Positions 23,382-35,300 of a stretch of DNA of 64,000 nucleotides are shown here, in pieces. The DNA comes from Hordeum vulgare subsp. vulgare (lineage: Eukaryota > Streptophyta > Magnoliopsida > Poales > Poaceae). How positions within the stretch are numbered: the stretch's first letter is position 1; the number at the start of each line of letters is the position of its first letter. The notes beneath the pieces are model-generated. The model did not search any database. It was not told where the DNA came from and worked only from the letters and a program-made list of their open reading frames with translations. The position numbers and the translations under genes are program-made. The stretch is taken from positions 438,617,529 to 438,681,528 of the forward strand of contig NC_058522.1 in NCBI RefSeq assembly GCF_904849725.1, written 5' to 3'.

Positions 23382-23555
23382 CCGAATTTCTTGACTCTTT
23401 TTTCAGATAGAGGAAGTTGTGGAACTAATTTTGTAAGATTTACAACATCAAACAGTTTCAGTTAATTTGAAACCGAGGGGGTATGTATACAATGATAGTA
23501 GTACAACACGAATCCACCTAAACGAAAACTCCCCACTACTAATTCCTTCTTCTTA
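23366..23555. repeat. 190-bp direct repeat, right copy (3' flank of GLR-B)
   Basis: Matches 21475-21666. It continues without a break into the probable 3' untranslated region of GLR-B, so this copy is probably the original. Confidence 0.92.
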
Positions 23556-23665
23556 CAAGTTAGCAACAAAAAAATCGTACAAAGACTTTACATAGCATCA
23601 AATAATTGTTGTCATTTGTCGTTTACTACAAGGGACAGACGAGCACGAGCTGCCTCCTCCGCCGC

Positions 23666-26600
23666 CTAGCCACCGCCGACCGGCTCAATCGCACTGGTTG
23701 TCTGGGTTGCCATCTCAACCGACCCATTGTTTGTGGGTGGCGCACTGGACAGCCTGCCAACAATGCTCACACCGTCGGAGGGATGAGGGAAGGCAACCGC
23801 TCCCACATCGTTCTGGTTCCGGTCGGGCATAGTTTCGCTGTAGACCTTTCTGTCAAAGAGCTTGGCCAACATCCGGAGCCTGACCATCGACGATGGGCGT
23901 GACATGATCTCCGGGAGGGGCAGCCAGTAGTCCTCCTTCCTACGGAAGAAAGCGAGGTGGATAGTGAGGCAAACGAGCGAGGTGGCGCCGGTGATGACGA
24001 ACAGGCTTCCGAAGCTGCTGAACCTGAGCGGGTTCGCGGTGAACGGCCCGCCGCCCTGCCCCTGTGACCTGTAGTCACCGAGCCACTTGCGCTCGATCCT
24101 ATTCATCTCGTCGCTCTCGGTGAGGTTGAGCATCGCGTGCGACAGGTCCGTCACGTACGGCGACCCCTTGGGGAACGCGAACGCGAAGCCGCTGGTCATG
24201 TTGGGCTGGCCGGTGGCGGTGAAGTTCTCCCGGTAGGCCTCGAGGAAGATGCTGAGGTACGGCGTCTCGGTGATGATGGCGCCGATGCTGCCGTTCAGCA
24301 GCGCCTCCTGGAAGCTCTGCACGTCCTGGAGCCGCGCCACCCTCGCCTCTGGGAGCCCGAACTGGTCTATGGCCTGCCGGGCGAGGAAGGAGTTGTTGAG
24401 GACCCCGACCTTCTCCGCCGTGCCCTCCAGCAGTGTGCGGTAGTCCGCGATGGCCGGCCCGATCCGCGGCACCGTGAGCAAGGAGGTGAGGCTGGCGGTG
24501 TAGCTGGACTGCAGGATGAGCACCACGAAGACCCACACCACCACCACCATCCTCGACAGGTTGCTCTTGAGCCTCTCGTTGTGGGTGAAGACGAGGGTGG
24601 AGAAGCCGAAGTAGAACATGATGCCCGCCTGGTTAGACGGCGTCCCGCCGAATCTCTCGTTGTCGCGGCGCTCGATGGCCCACACCACGAAGCCGGTGAA
24701 GAGGAAGAAGAAGGCGCTGACGATCCAGAGGCCAGAGCTGAGTGGTTTGAGGAAGACCCACGTCCACTTGTTGCTGCCCCGTTGGTCGCGCAGCTGTACG
24801 ATCATGGTGATTGACGTGGCCACGAAAGGCATCGTGAAGTCCACGTGGTTTGATCGCTTAGCCGTGATGGTCATGTCCGCCACCACCGCGTCGAATTTCT
24901 GCAGCAAAGGGCGAGGCGGCAAAGGTTTATTTATCCAAGTTTTGCTCTCAACTCAAATCCTTTGGTATGTATAAGCACATGAGTAATGTATATATAACCA
25001 AGCATGCAGAAACACATAAGTAATGTATATTTGGAGATGCCACTGATCTGTGGTGGAATTCTCTGAAAAGCAGATGTGAAGAGGTTAGGATGTATGGGAG
25101 GAGAGATACACCCTTGTGGATGTTCACTCCTGACAAAAAATTCACTGTGAGATCTCTATACCTACACTTGATTAAAAGTGATAGAGGCTTTCCAGAAAAA
25201 TTCTTGTGGAAAGTCAAGGTACCTGTCAAGATTAACTTCTTTTTGTGGTTACGCAGTAGAAAAAGTATTCTTACTAGAGATAACCTGCTAAGAAGAGGAT
25301 GGAAAGGATAAAAGAACTGTGTGTTTTGTGGACAGGATGAAACCATTGATCACGTATTCTTCTTCTCCTACTCAGTAGCTAGGTTGATTTGGAATATATT
25401 GAAATGTGCAATTGATCTACGTACGCTCTGGCCTACTTTGCTAGGTGAATGTTTTGATAGATGGATAAAAGTGTTCCCTAAATTTGATAAAAAAGTTGGT
25501 GCTTGTTGGCGTCTCTGCTCTTTTCCGGGCAATCTGGAAATGCAAGAATGATGTGATATTTCAAAGAAAGAAAATGTGTGATCATATGGATGTCATCATT
25601 GTAATGTGCAAATGGATATCGGACTGGGCTGTCTTGCAGATAAATCCACCAGAGGGGAAAATGCACATGGCACGATCATGCTCGATGTCGTGTACACGAA
25701 CGAGAGCAGGGAGATGCCGTATTTTCTTAAACAGTTGAAGGAACGATGGCTTGACGCCGCAATGGATCATGAGAAGTTCTTGGGGCTTGATCTGGAGTAC
25801 ACGGCCGATCAACGCGGTGTTGCCGTCATCCAACTATGCTTCGCACACCATGTCTTGATCTTCCAATGGGCGAGGTAAGTTTTGAGTTCTTTGATCCAAG
25901 GTAATGACATTGTAAGTTTATTTGTTTCAATCATAGTTGGTTCCCTTCAAATAGTTGTAGTGAAACAATTTTGATTAGTTGAAGGGGAACACAATCTGAT
26001 TGGAATAGTGTTTCATAACCTGAAAAATCGTATTAGAATCAACTAGTGTTTAATATGTTTCATTGGAATCATAGTTAGTTCGCTTCAAATAGTTGTAGTG
26101 AAACAATTTTGATTAGTTGAAGGGGAACACAATCTGATTGGAATAGTGTTTCATAACCTGAAAAATCGTATTAGAATCAACTAGTGTTTAATATGTTTCA
26201 TTGGAATCATAGTTAGTTCGCTTCAAATAGTTGTAGTGAAACAATTTTGATTAGTTGAAGGGAACACAATCTGATTGGAATAGTGTTCCACAGTCTGAAA
26301 AATCTGATTGGTTCAATATGTTCCATTGAAAACATAGTTGTAGTGATACAATTTTATGCGGTGTTTTTTGATCCAAGGTTATGAAAATTGCATATAGCTA
26401 GTGATCTCTCTAGGTTCCATTGGATAGCAATATGATATATCATAGTCATGAAAATTGCATATAGCTAGTGATCTCTCTAGGTTCCATTGGATAGCTATAG
26501 TGAACTCTCTAGGTTCCATTGCATATGTTCTATTTGAATCCTAAAGATAATTTTCTCTTTAGTTGTAGTGAAACATGTTTCCTTATTGCAGCAGTATGTA

Positions 26601-29600
26601 ACATTTGTTCCATTTTGATTTGTTTCTGTTGCAGTAGTGACAAGCATTGTCCAGAACTCATGGACTTCCTTCGCAGTGGCATCACTTTTGCTACCGTTGA
26701 CATAACGAACGACAAGCTGAAGATGAGGTACAGCTTCGGTATTGAGATACCAACTGGTTGCCTCATTGATCTCCAAACGGTATTCAGGCTTCGACATGTC
26801 AGGACTTCGATGGCTCATATGGCAGTTGCCTTGATCGACGAGGAATATGGTGATATGAAGACCAATTTCCCAAAGTCTCAGCACAAACTTTGGGAGAAGG
26901 CCCCACTTGATCGTATCAACATTGAGTATGCAGCAAAAGATGCATACGTTTCATACGAGTTGTACCGCAAGATTCGAGTCGTCAACTATGGCCAGCGTCA
27001 CCTCGAATAAGGTGGACATTCTGATTGGACTAGTATCAACTATGGCCAGCTATATATCTATGATAGCTATTATTATGTACTGTTTGGACTAGTATCATGT
27101 ACTGCTTGGACCAATTTATATATGTCTAGTTTCTGTTTGTGCCATTATAGTTTCCAAATTTGAATGCTTTAGCCCTTTATAACTTCATTTGCTACTTTTG
27201 AATGGTTTAGCCCTTTCTAACTTCATGGTTTCATGCATTTCGATCACATATATATACAAAAAGTCTTCAGTTCAAATAAGTTCAAAAAATAAAATCCCTT
27301 TTGTAATAGATCTGTTTTTGATTAAAACAGTCATTTAAAAATGAAAGACCATTAGTCCCACGTGGCGTGCAGCGGAACCACGTGGCGTGCCGCGGAACCA
27401 CTTTTGTTAGGAAATAAATTTCATTACAGATTACATACGGAGCAAAACGAATGAATATATACTCTAAAACAGAGAAATACACTTTGAATCTTCGTTATGG
27501 AATTTTTTTAACAATTAATTAAAAATTCAAAATAGCTCCGAAGTATTTTTAGATTAAACTTGACTTTGGTTTGCACTAGTATATAAACTTTTAGATACTG
27601 GGCAAAAAAAGACAAAATCTATTGCTATTATAAATCACTATTCACACTATTTTGATAAAAAAATTGTCTTTTTTGAAAAAAAAACATCAATTTGTATTTT
27701 TATTTTTGTGGATTTTTTTCCACATGTACAGTGAAAAGTTTATTTCAAATATATTTTCAGAATTTTTGGACTTTTTTATTGAATTGTTATTTTTGTTTTG
27801 CATATAGGGTGTATATACATCCAGGTTATAAAAGTTACGGTCCCTTTAAAATATGTCTATATACATTTGTATGTAGTCTCTAAAAACATCTATAGATGGG
27901 CGTCCCAAACCCGCCTTATACGCTCACACAAGCCGTCCGATCATTGAATTGTCACGAAATTTTAACCCAGCCTGACGTCTCAAACGGGCCTTAAATGTCC
28001 GGGCTGACGGGCACACCCCTCATATCGTGCTTAAATATGGGGCGAATATGGGGACGCCCAGCCGGACATGTCCACCACGCGGGCCTGATGATGTAGTCCC
28101 ACACGGACTCGTGCGGAAAGCCGACGGTTCAACGTACGCCTTGTCCGTCGCCGCGGTATGAACACCGTGTGACGCCGTTTCGGCTTGCTGCCCAAGACCA
28201 AATTCGACTATTTAAGCCCACCGACGTCCTCCAGCCCTAACACATCCACCTCCTTCCTCTCCGCGCCACCACTCGAGCCCGTCCGCCTCCTCTCCTCCAC
28301 TCTCTCACGCTCTCCGACGTCGACAAGGTCTGACATAAGATCACCATCTAATTGATGCTCACATTGAAGCGTCGGATGCAGATCAAGGCGGAGATCCAGG
28401 CTAGGCGCACCACCCGCGTCGCTGCAGGGCTGCCTCCGAACTCATCGAAGTCGAAGGAGGAGGAGGAGGAGCCGAAGGAGGAGAAGGGAGAGCAACTGCC
28501 GGAGCCGATGGATGTGGCGGATCTGGAGAAGGAGGAGGCAGAGCAACCTGCTTTGGGGGTTCAACATGACGGAGACGGAGTTCGCCTCGCCCAAGCCGAG
28601 GATATGGTGGAGCAGTAGGCCATCCTGGAGTCCATCCAGGATGAGGCCGAAGTGAAGGCCAACCAGAAGCTCCTCCGACATAAGTAGGCGGAGGCCGGCG
28701 TGCTCTTCATCAAAGTCGAGGCGTATATGTAGGAGGAGAAGGAGGCCGAAGCGGGGCAGTCAGAGGCACGAGAGCGGGCGGAGCTGCAGCTGTCGTGCAT
28801 GTATCCGTCGAAGGGGACATAGATAGTCGACATCCTCGACAAGGAGTAGCTACCTAGTATGTAGATTTTTTATTTTGCATGTTTTTATGGATATAAAAAT
28901 CTAGTATGAGATGTCCTGATGTAGTGGTGTTAATTTTGGTCAATCTGCGGATGAGGTGGTTAAGATGCTCTAATAGAATATAAGAAAGTTTGTTCTAAGT
29001 CTTTTTTGTAAAAGTTAGGCTCCATGCTTCTTTAGAGTGTGTTAACTCGTACTTTGAGTACAGTCGTTGCCGCACACTCGTCTTCTCTAACTACCAGGAG
29101 AGGCGATCGCGCGGACAATTCCTGCCTTCTCGTCGACGAGGGCGTGGGCTCGCCTTCCCTTCGCTCGTCGCTCCGATGGCAGCGGGAGGGTGGGGGAGCC
29201 CGGTTCCTTCCGTCTGGTCTGTAGATAGGTTTAGGATAGGTATGTCGGGTGTTTGCGCTTGGTCGGTGCCGACGTCATCACCGCGAATAAAGTTTTTCAG
29301 GCCACCGACTAGACGAGTTCTTCTGCGACGTCGAGGAGCCATGGATTTGTGTTTGAGCGAGTTCCTCAAGATGTTGTTGTAGATCTTGCTTAGGTTCTTG
29401 TTTCTTTGGCTTCGTCCGCGTTACGTCGGCTGCGTTTCCAACATCGCCGTGGAGCCAGAAGTTTGTGTCTTGGAGTTGGCCGGCGTTGCAATGCCGGTCT
29501 TGTCCAAGGGATAGTCCACACCAAGATTGGCGGTGGAAGATGGTTGCCGGTTTTGAAGTTTTTCGACGGTTCCATCAGTCGAGACCTTTAATACCACGAT

Positions 29601-31683
29601 CCAAGTTGTGTAAAGTATTTCTTCGGCCGACGATCCACATCAGCATGTGCGTTGCCACTTGTGACAACGTTTGTTTAGAGGTTCATAACGCAGCTTGGAT
29701 GTTATGACACTATCTTGGATCTTGGTAAGTTGGAGGCCTATGTTTCTCTCCTTCGACGAACGCTTCAGTGTTGACGGCGGCTAGATTCTTTGACGATGGT
29801 GATGTAAATTTTCTTGTATGCTGTTTTTTCGGACTATTTCAGAGAAAAACGATATATGCTGTATGTTGCTATTTTTATGAATAAATATATGGTTTCTCTA
29901 AAAAAAACTTAGACTTTGAATAAATACTAGGCAAAGTTAAATAAAAGAAAAAAGGACTTACCCCGTTGTTAACTGCCTCGGCCAACTGGTCGTAGGGCAT
30001 GCGGTCCGCCTTCACGTACTCGAACGGCAGAGCGTACGGAAGCAGCCGCACCGCCGCCTCGAACGCCTCGATCACAAACCCGCCGGCCGTCGTCCGGTTC
30101 GTCTCCGGGTCCACGTCAAGGTACAAGATCGCCCGGTAGCCGGGCGGGATCATCCCCGGCACCGCCACCCGTAGCTTCGCGGCGCTCGTCGGCTGCACCC
30201 ACCCTCTTGGCCGGACGGTCGACTCTCCCGGCCAGATGAACGGCGAGAGCTCGCCATCCGCTTTGCTGGAACCGCAATCGACATGTCGGCTCAGCCCGTA
30301 CTTCGGCGTCCAGAACCCGATGCCCCTCCCCGTTCCATCGTGCACGATGCTTACCACGCGGAAGGCCGGCACCGCGAGCTCGCCGCCGATGAGCTCGAAC
30401 CCGCCGCCGAGGCCCTCGAATGTCGCGTCGCTGATGGCTCGGAGGAGCTTGTCGCCCGATCTTGACTTGCCGAGCCCGGAGATGTCGGTGGGGCCGCCCT
30501 TGCCGCCTGCCAGCCCCGGCGGCGATGATAAGTCGCTGGGGCTGAGTCGCTCTGCCGCGGACGCGACGGCCCACGCGGCGTCGTACGCCCACAGAGCGTA
30601 GCAGCCCATCACGGCTTGCGCATGGTCAGCTTCCCGGTGGTCGCTCATGTACCGGTGCGCCCACCGCTTCTTGACATCGCGCAGCCGCGGCGTTGTCGGC
30701 ACGTAGGGCGCGAGCCCGATGACGCCCTGCGGCGGGTCGACGAAGCCGATGAGCCCCGTGAGCCCGTCGGTGATGATCCACGCGTAGCCGGCGCCCGTCA
30801 TGCCGGCCTCCGCGGCGGCGGCGAACACGCTCCTGGCGACCTCGGCGCGCGTGTGCAGCACAAAGACGCGCGTCTGCTCGGACTCCATGCGGTACAGCTC
30901 CGCGGCGATGGCGTCGGGGGTCGCGTCCTCCGGAAGCGCGCAGCGGTAGGGGACCTCGGCGCGCGCGGCGGTGAGGGCGTCGACGAGGAAGGGCACGAAG
31001 GCGGCGCCGTAGTCGTCGTCCTGGTAGATGGGCACGACGCGGCGCCACCCGAAGTGCGCGGCGAGCGCGGCGACAGCGCCGGCCTGCGCCGCGTCGCTCA
31101 CCGCGGCGCGGACGAAGAAGCTCGGCGAGGCGGGCGACACCGACGGGCTGGTGGCCGAGAAGGACACGACGGGGACCTCGGCCCGCGTGGCGAGGTCGGC
31201 GACGAAGGCCGCCTCGACGGACGACTGCGGGCCGAGGATGGCGCGCGCTCCCTGGGTCGTCATCAGCTGCAACGCTGCATGCACCGATGGACGTGACGTC
31301 AAGCCAAACGAGCGGCAGAAAGGAACAGAAGCGTCTGTCTGTTGGCCATACGTACCGGCGGACGCGGCGGCGACGACGTCCCCGCCGGAGTCGTGCTGCA
31401 GGATCCGAACCCGGAAGGAGGAGTTGGGGAAGGCGGCGTAGAAGTCGTCGAGGGCCATGGGGATGGTGGTGTTGGCGACCTTGCCGACGGGCGAGGCGGC
31501 GTCGATGATGAGCCCCACCCTGACCTCCGCCGGCGTGGTCGGCTGCGCCCGCGAGGTCACGGTGAAGGAGGCGGCGAGGCCGGCCAGGATGAATAGAAGG
31601 TAGGGACGAGCGAACGAGTCCCCGGCCATGGCAGGAGAGAGCAGGGCAGTCAATTGCTTGGGCGAGACAACTACTAGTACCAC
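23666..31683 (-). CDS. GLR: Glutamate receptor-like channel, copy B
   Basis: Three exons on the minus strand: 31683-31356, 31274-29962 and 24898-23666, together 2874 nt and about 957 residues, with GT-AG borders. A second Met, 18 codons in (31629), gives a better signal peptide (MAGDSFARPYLLFILAG). Order: signal peptide, ANF-receptor-like amino-terminal domain (AILGPQSSVEAAF), first ligand-binding lobe (GFVIEAFEAAVRLLP), M1 (FFFLFTGFVVWAIE), pore (GTPSNQAGIMFYFGFST), M3 with SYTASLTSLLTV, second lobe, M4 (FVITGATSLVCLTIHLAFF) and a short tail. Plant GLRs are amino-acid-gated, calcium-permeable channels of plasma or internal membranes. B is much more GC-rich and divergent than A and C, and lacks their last intron (the frame runs through GFAFAFPKGSPY). 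Intron 2 is 5 kb and contains a LINE relic and an antisense exonuclease gene. No disabling lesion was seen. Confidence 0.9.
25040..25675 (+). pseudogene. LINE 3' fragment (reverse-transcriptase zinc-binding domain)
   Basis: Broken frames give FTVRSLYLHLIKSDRG, then FLWKVKVPVKINFFLWLR, SILTRDNLLRRGWKG and the zinc motif CVFCGQDETIDHVFF. These are the hallmarks of the zf-RVT module at the end of plant L1-type ORF2. A stop follows RRGWKG and another shift occurs near 25500. It resembles 45230-45550 of the LINE at 40.6 kb but is clearly diverged. It lies in GLR-B intron 2. Confidence 0.8.
25678..27010 (+). CDS. WRN-like 3'-5' exonuclease (DEDDy family), nested antisense in GLR-B intron 2
   Basis: Two exons, 25678-25874 and 26635-27010, give about 190 residues; donor AGGTAAGT and acceptor TTGCAG restore the frame across FQWASSDKHCPEL. 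The DnaQ-like fold is recognised by motif I in FLGLDLEYTADQRG (Asp and Glu metal ligands), motif II around ATVDITNDKLKM (Asp) and motif III YAAKDAYVSYELYRKI (Tyr and Asp). All expected catalytic acids are therefore present. Grasses carry many short proteins of this type, whose substrates are mostly unknown; intact members should hydrolyse DNA or RNA from the 3' end. Sequence directly upstream comes from a LINE, so the true start and promoter are uncertain and an N-terminal piece may be missing. A tandem array occupies its intron. It could be a functional small gene or a transposed fragment. Confidence 0.7.
25931..26340. repeat. Tandem array, 138-bp unit, about 3 copies
   Basis: TCATAGTT(G/A)GTTC.CTTCAAATAG starts at 25931, 26069 and 26207. 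The first two units are nearly identical; the third decays after about 90 bp. The array fills much of the exonuclease intron. Confidence 0.93.
27011..27900. other. AT-rich intron sequence with MITE remnants
   Basis: CCACGTGGCGTGC.GCGGAA is doubled at 27358-27398. 27420-27480 and 27820-27895 contain arms of the Stowaway subfamily seen whole at 19537-19692 (ATTACATACGGAGCAAAACGA and ATACATTTGTATGTAGTCTC). No gene was seen. Confidence 0.5.
27898..28860 (+). pseudogene. Degenerate repeat-family gene with Glu/Lys-rich frame
   Basis: A GC-rich leader (27900-28340) with a CTATTTAAGCCC TATA-like element precedes a frame opening at 28352. This reads MMLTLKRRMQIKAEIQARR, then a Glu/Lys-rich helix, and is broken by in-frame stops at about 28616, 28685 and 28730. 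Coding texture continues to about 28850. The whole looks like one copy of a multi-copy, formerly transcribed Triticeae repeat, but I do not recognise the protein. It lies in GLR-B intron 2. Confidence 0.45.
29040..29897 (+). mobile_element. LINE/SINE-like retroposon relic with A-rich tail
   Basis: GC-richer sequence ends in GAATAAATATATGG and then CTCTAAAAAAAAC, a polyadenylation-like signal plus tail at 29880-29898. No conserved frame and no certain target duplication. It lies just upstream (plus-strand sense) of the exon 2 donor of GLR-B. Confidence 0.5.
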
Positions 31684-32341
31684 CAGAGTTCGGTCGCATC
31701 ATCCTTCCTCTCTGTTTTTAACGAATTTGATTGGTTGCGCGCGTGGGTTTGACCTCCTTTTGTAGAATCAGAGCCAATGTGCGGGTTTTGCATTTGTTCC
31801 AGTAGTTTCTTTTCTGAAGATATATGCTGTATGTGTGTGTGAATCAGAGACAAATGTGACGTTGAATTTGGATCCTATCCCAGGCATCTCATCAGTATGC
31901 TAGACAGAAGTTCAAGACCAAACAAGTAAAACCAGACAACTCGTTGCAGATTTTTGTATAGTTTGCATTTGGTAAAAGCAAAACAAGTAAAAAACCAGTG
32001 CTGAGTAAAACCAGTGGTGAGAAACAGCATCAGGTGGCACCTTAAAAGACGGCGTCATTTGGTAATTGCTTCGAATTTTGAGGGGGTGAGGAAATCAGCA
32101 TACAGGCTAGCAATTTACAGGTTTTTCATGAACCACAAGCATCCATGGCAAAAAAAAAAAAACATCAGAATCGCTTGCTCCTCACATCTATCACCAACCG
32201 CCAATGTGGCAATGCACATCAAGCATTGCGTTCCACAAGAGATAAACTCTAAACATGTACATACAGACAGCTAAATGAACTACTAGTACTAAATTACAGG
32301 CTTACAGCGATCAGTAATTTACGCGCTCATCAAGCAGTAGT
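31684..32341. other. Spacer between GLR-B start and GLR-C stop
   Basis: No gene seen. It should hold the promoter of B and the 3' untranslated region of C; CAGCATCAGGTGGCACCTTA near 32024 is shared with the flank of GLR-A. Confidence 0.55.
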
Positions 32342-35300
32342 TCATTCCATGCTTATCTGTCTCCTGCGGATTGAGCTCCCACTGCGAGACAAGGAAGCTA
32401 CTCTGTTTTGCCCCCTCTCAGAATGCATGTAAGCAAACGACAGCGGTTCCGTGTCCTGAACCGAGATCTCCCTGCCTGGTGTTCCTTCTCCTTCCTGTGG
32501 GCTTCCTGTCTCCGTGTTTGACAGGTGCTCGACAATGTGACCAGGTATGCGTATGCTCAGTGGGGTCTCAACTGCACTACCAACATTTTCCGTTGCGGCT
32601 TCATCTTCAACTGGAGTGTTGGAAGGACTATCGTCCCCGTGGAAGAGCTTGGAGAGAACGACAGGCCATCTGCGCCATGAACTCTGACTGCTGTCACTGC
32701 TGAATTCATGTCGGTTGTTATAAATGGTTATGACAGCGTGCAGGACTAATGCCAGCACTGAAGATACTCCGCTGATGATGAACAGCCCCTGAAAGCTGTG
32801 CAATGTAAGGCTGCTTGAAGTTTGGGAGTCATCTTTGTCGGGGCATGAAGTATAGCCATACAATTCATTCTGCATCTTAACCATTCTGTCATCCGATGCG
32901 AATTTCAGTATTCCCCTAGAAATATCAGGTGTGAGTGGAGAGCCTCGAGGGAATGCCTGCAGAGTTAGCACACGATGGAGATCAGAAAGGGCTTCAGTGG
33001 TGATACACAAGTCTGGCTTAGCGCTGAGCCAGTTATATTATCATTATTTCATGCCAGCCCAAAATAACGTTGAGCCAGTTATATTAATCACTCATGCAAG
33101 CCCTTGGTAAGGTTCGAGGCAATCATATTGATCATGATATTCCATCGTTCTTGAATGAACTTCAGAAAGTCTAACATAAAGACAAGGTAGTAAACTAGAT
33201 GAAAACCTGATCAAGTAGATAGATTCATCACGTTACGGAATACTTCAATAAGCAAGCAAGTCTTGTATTCCCTCTCTACCTAAATACTTGTAGACTAGTT
33301 CTCCCCAACTACAAGTATTTCGGTACAGAGGAAGTAGTTCCCAACAGAAAACCAATAAAATCGGCACCACTTTCCGCAGAACATGATCGTGCATTTTAGG
33401 TTTTTGACAAAACAAATCTAATCTTGCAGTTGTCCTTTAGCATGTTGGCATATGACAAATTTAGGAATTTCGAAGTACAACTCAGACATGAGCTAAAACT
33501 ATAATCTTAATCAGAAGTTTAAACTGATGGTACATTAATATATAAATTTGAGCTACTAGCAGGATCCTGCAACAAATAAGCAGCGAAAATTGATTCGGCA
33601 TCTAGAATTTAACCATGTCAAAAACGAGCTACTGTTCAACGACTGGAAAAATGTTACTCACATAACCAAATCCATCAAACTTGTAGGTTGGTCCAACCAT
33701 AGTGTAGTTCTGGCAATACTTTGAAAGGAACACCTTAAGGTATGGTATCTCATCAACAATGACGGCAACTTTTCCAGTTGATAACGCTTCATTGTATTCC
33801 ACTGGGGAGTCAAAGGCAATCATCTTTGATTCATCAATTTTCAACCTTTTCAAAAGCCCAGGCAAGAAAGAATCATTGAGGTAGCCAACATTGCCCCCAT
33901 TTCTGATAACTTCTTCTAAATTTGTGACTGTTGGCTGAAGTTGCTCCACTGTAAGGATCGAGCTTAAGCTTGCAGTATAGCTCTGCTGCACTATTAGCGC
34001 GACAAAAAGCCAAACAACTATTGCAATTCTTGATAAGTTGTGCAGGATCTGCTCCCTGTGAGCAAATACTAGTGTTGAGAAGGAGAAGTAGAAGACTGAT
34101 CCAATTTGACTGGCTGGGGAACCTCGGAAGTCTTGATTTATTCTATGCTCAATACTCCAGACTACAAAACCTGTGAAGACAAAGAAGGCCCCAGTTCCTA
34201 ACCATAGGTCAGCTGTGAAAGGCCTTAGGAATGTCCATGCAGTCTTCTGTCTCCGGTCCTGAACTGGAACCAGCATGCGTACCCCTGATTCTGTGTAGGG
34301 AAGAGTAAAGTCCACATAGGAAGAACGGTTGGCCAAGATTGTTATATCACCTACAACTGCATCATATCTCTGCCAGCAACAAATATAAAAGTAAGTCGGG
34401 AAACTTTGTAGTACAGGCTATAAGGCTTTACAAGAGTATAAAATAAAATTCTACAGACAGGCTAAACTATCAATCACCTGAGAATGCAAGTCATACAGAA
34501 GTATACTACAGATTCAGAGGGGGGTAATGATTCTTTTAGAACACAATACAAGGGGGAATTGTAGATTTTGCTGTGGAGCTGGTAACTTAGTACTTGAGAG
34601 TTAAGCTTATCAAGGTACACTGTTTGTCTTGATATCCTACAGGTTAATTTGTCTCGATCTTCCTGGTTGACTAGAGAGACGGGTTCGTTGAATAGGAACA
34701 CGGCTCGATAGCAACCACAATGCTGCTTCTTTACCTTTGGGAGTGGTTAATAAAAGTTATGTTATTGACCGACCCTCTTGTAGTTACTTCGAATCAATAG
34801 GCCTATCAATTTTCATTAGGTGGGCCAAACAGTGATGAATAAAATGAAAAAATAGGGGAAGAGGAGATGGTTGTGCCTTTAATTTTGTTTAACTGTGAAC
34901 GGGTGCAGAGATATGGTTGTTAGGAAAGCAACTTATCTTTATTAAAGGCCCAAGGGGCATATATATATTACACATGACTTGAGGCGCAAGGAAAATAAAC
35001 ATAGACTAATAAGGACTCCTAGACTAATACTAATAGACTAATAAGGACTCCTAGACTAATACTAATACTTCCTAACACCCCCCCTCAGATGCAAAGCGTA
35101 TGCAATAGCATTGCATTTGAAGAAGTGTAATACTAAAAAAAAATGATAATCCAAATCCGCGTCCTGAGAGTGTCGTCGTAGCATGAAGAGTCTTCAAAAC
35201 TTGTCGAGTCGCCGAAGGAGATAACGAAGAGATGGCACATCAGAGGTAGACACCGCATCACTTGAAGATACAAGATAAGTATCGAGAGAAGATGAGTTGT

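Noticed and set aside
21475..23555. FAR1-like region as an LTR retrotransposon with 190-bp LTRs
   Set aside because: The repeats lack TG..CA ends, no primer-binding site follows the left copy, and the right copy is continuous with the GLR-B 3' flank.
24137..24814. 225-codon plus-strand frame
   Set aside because: Antisense of GLR-B exon 3.
30616..31296. 226-codon plus-strand frame
   Set aside because: Antisense of GLR-B exon 2; Arg/Gly-rich shadow of GC-rich coding sequence.
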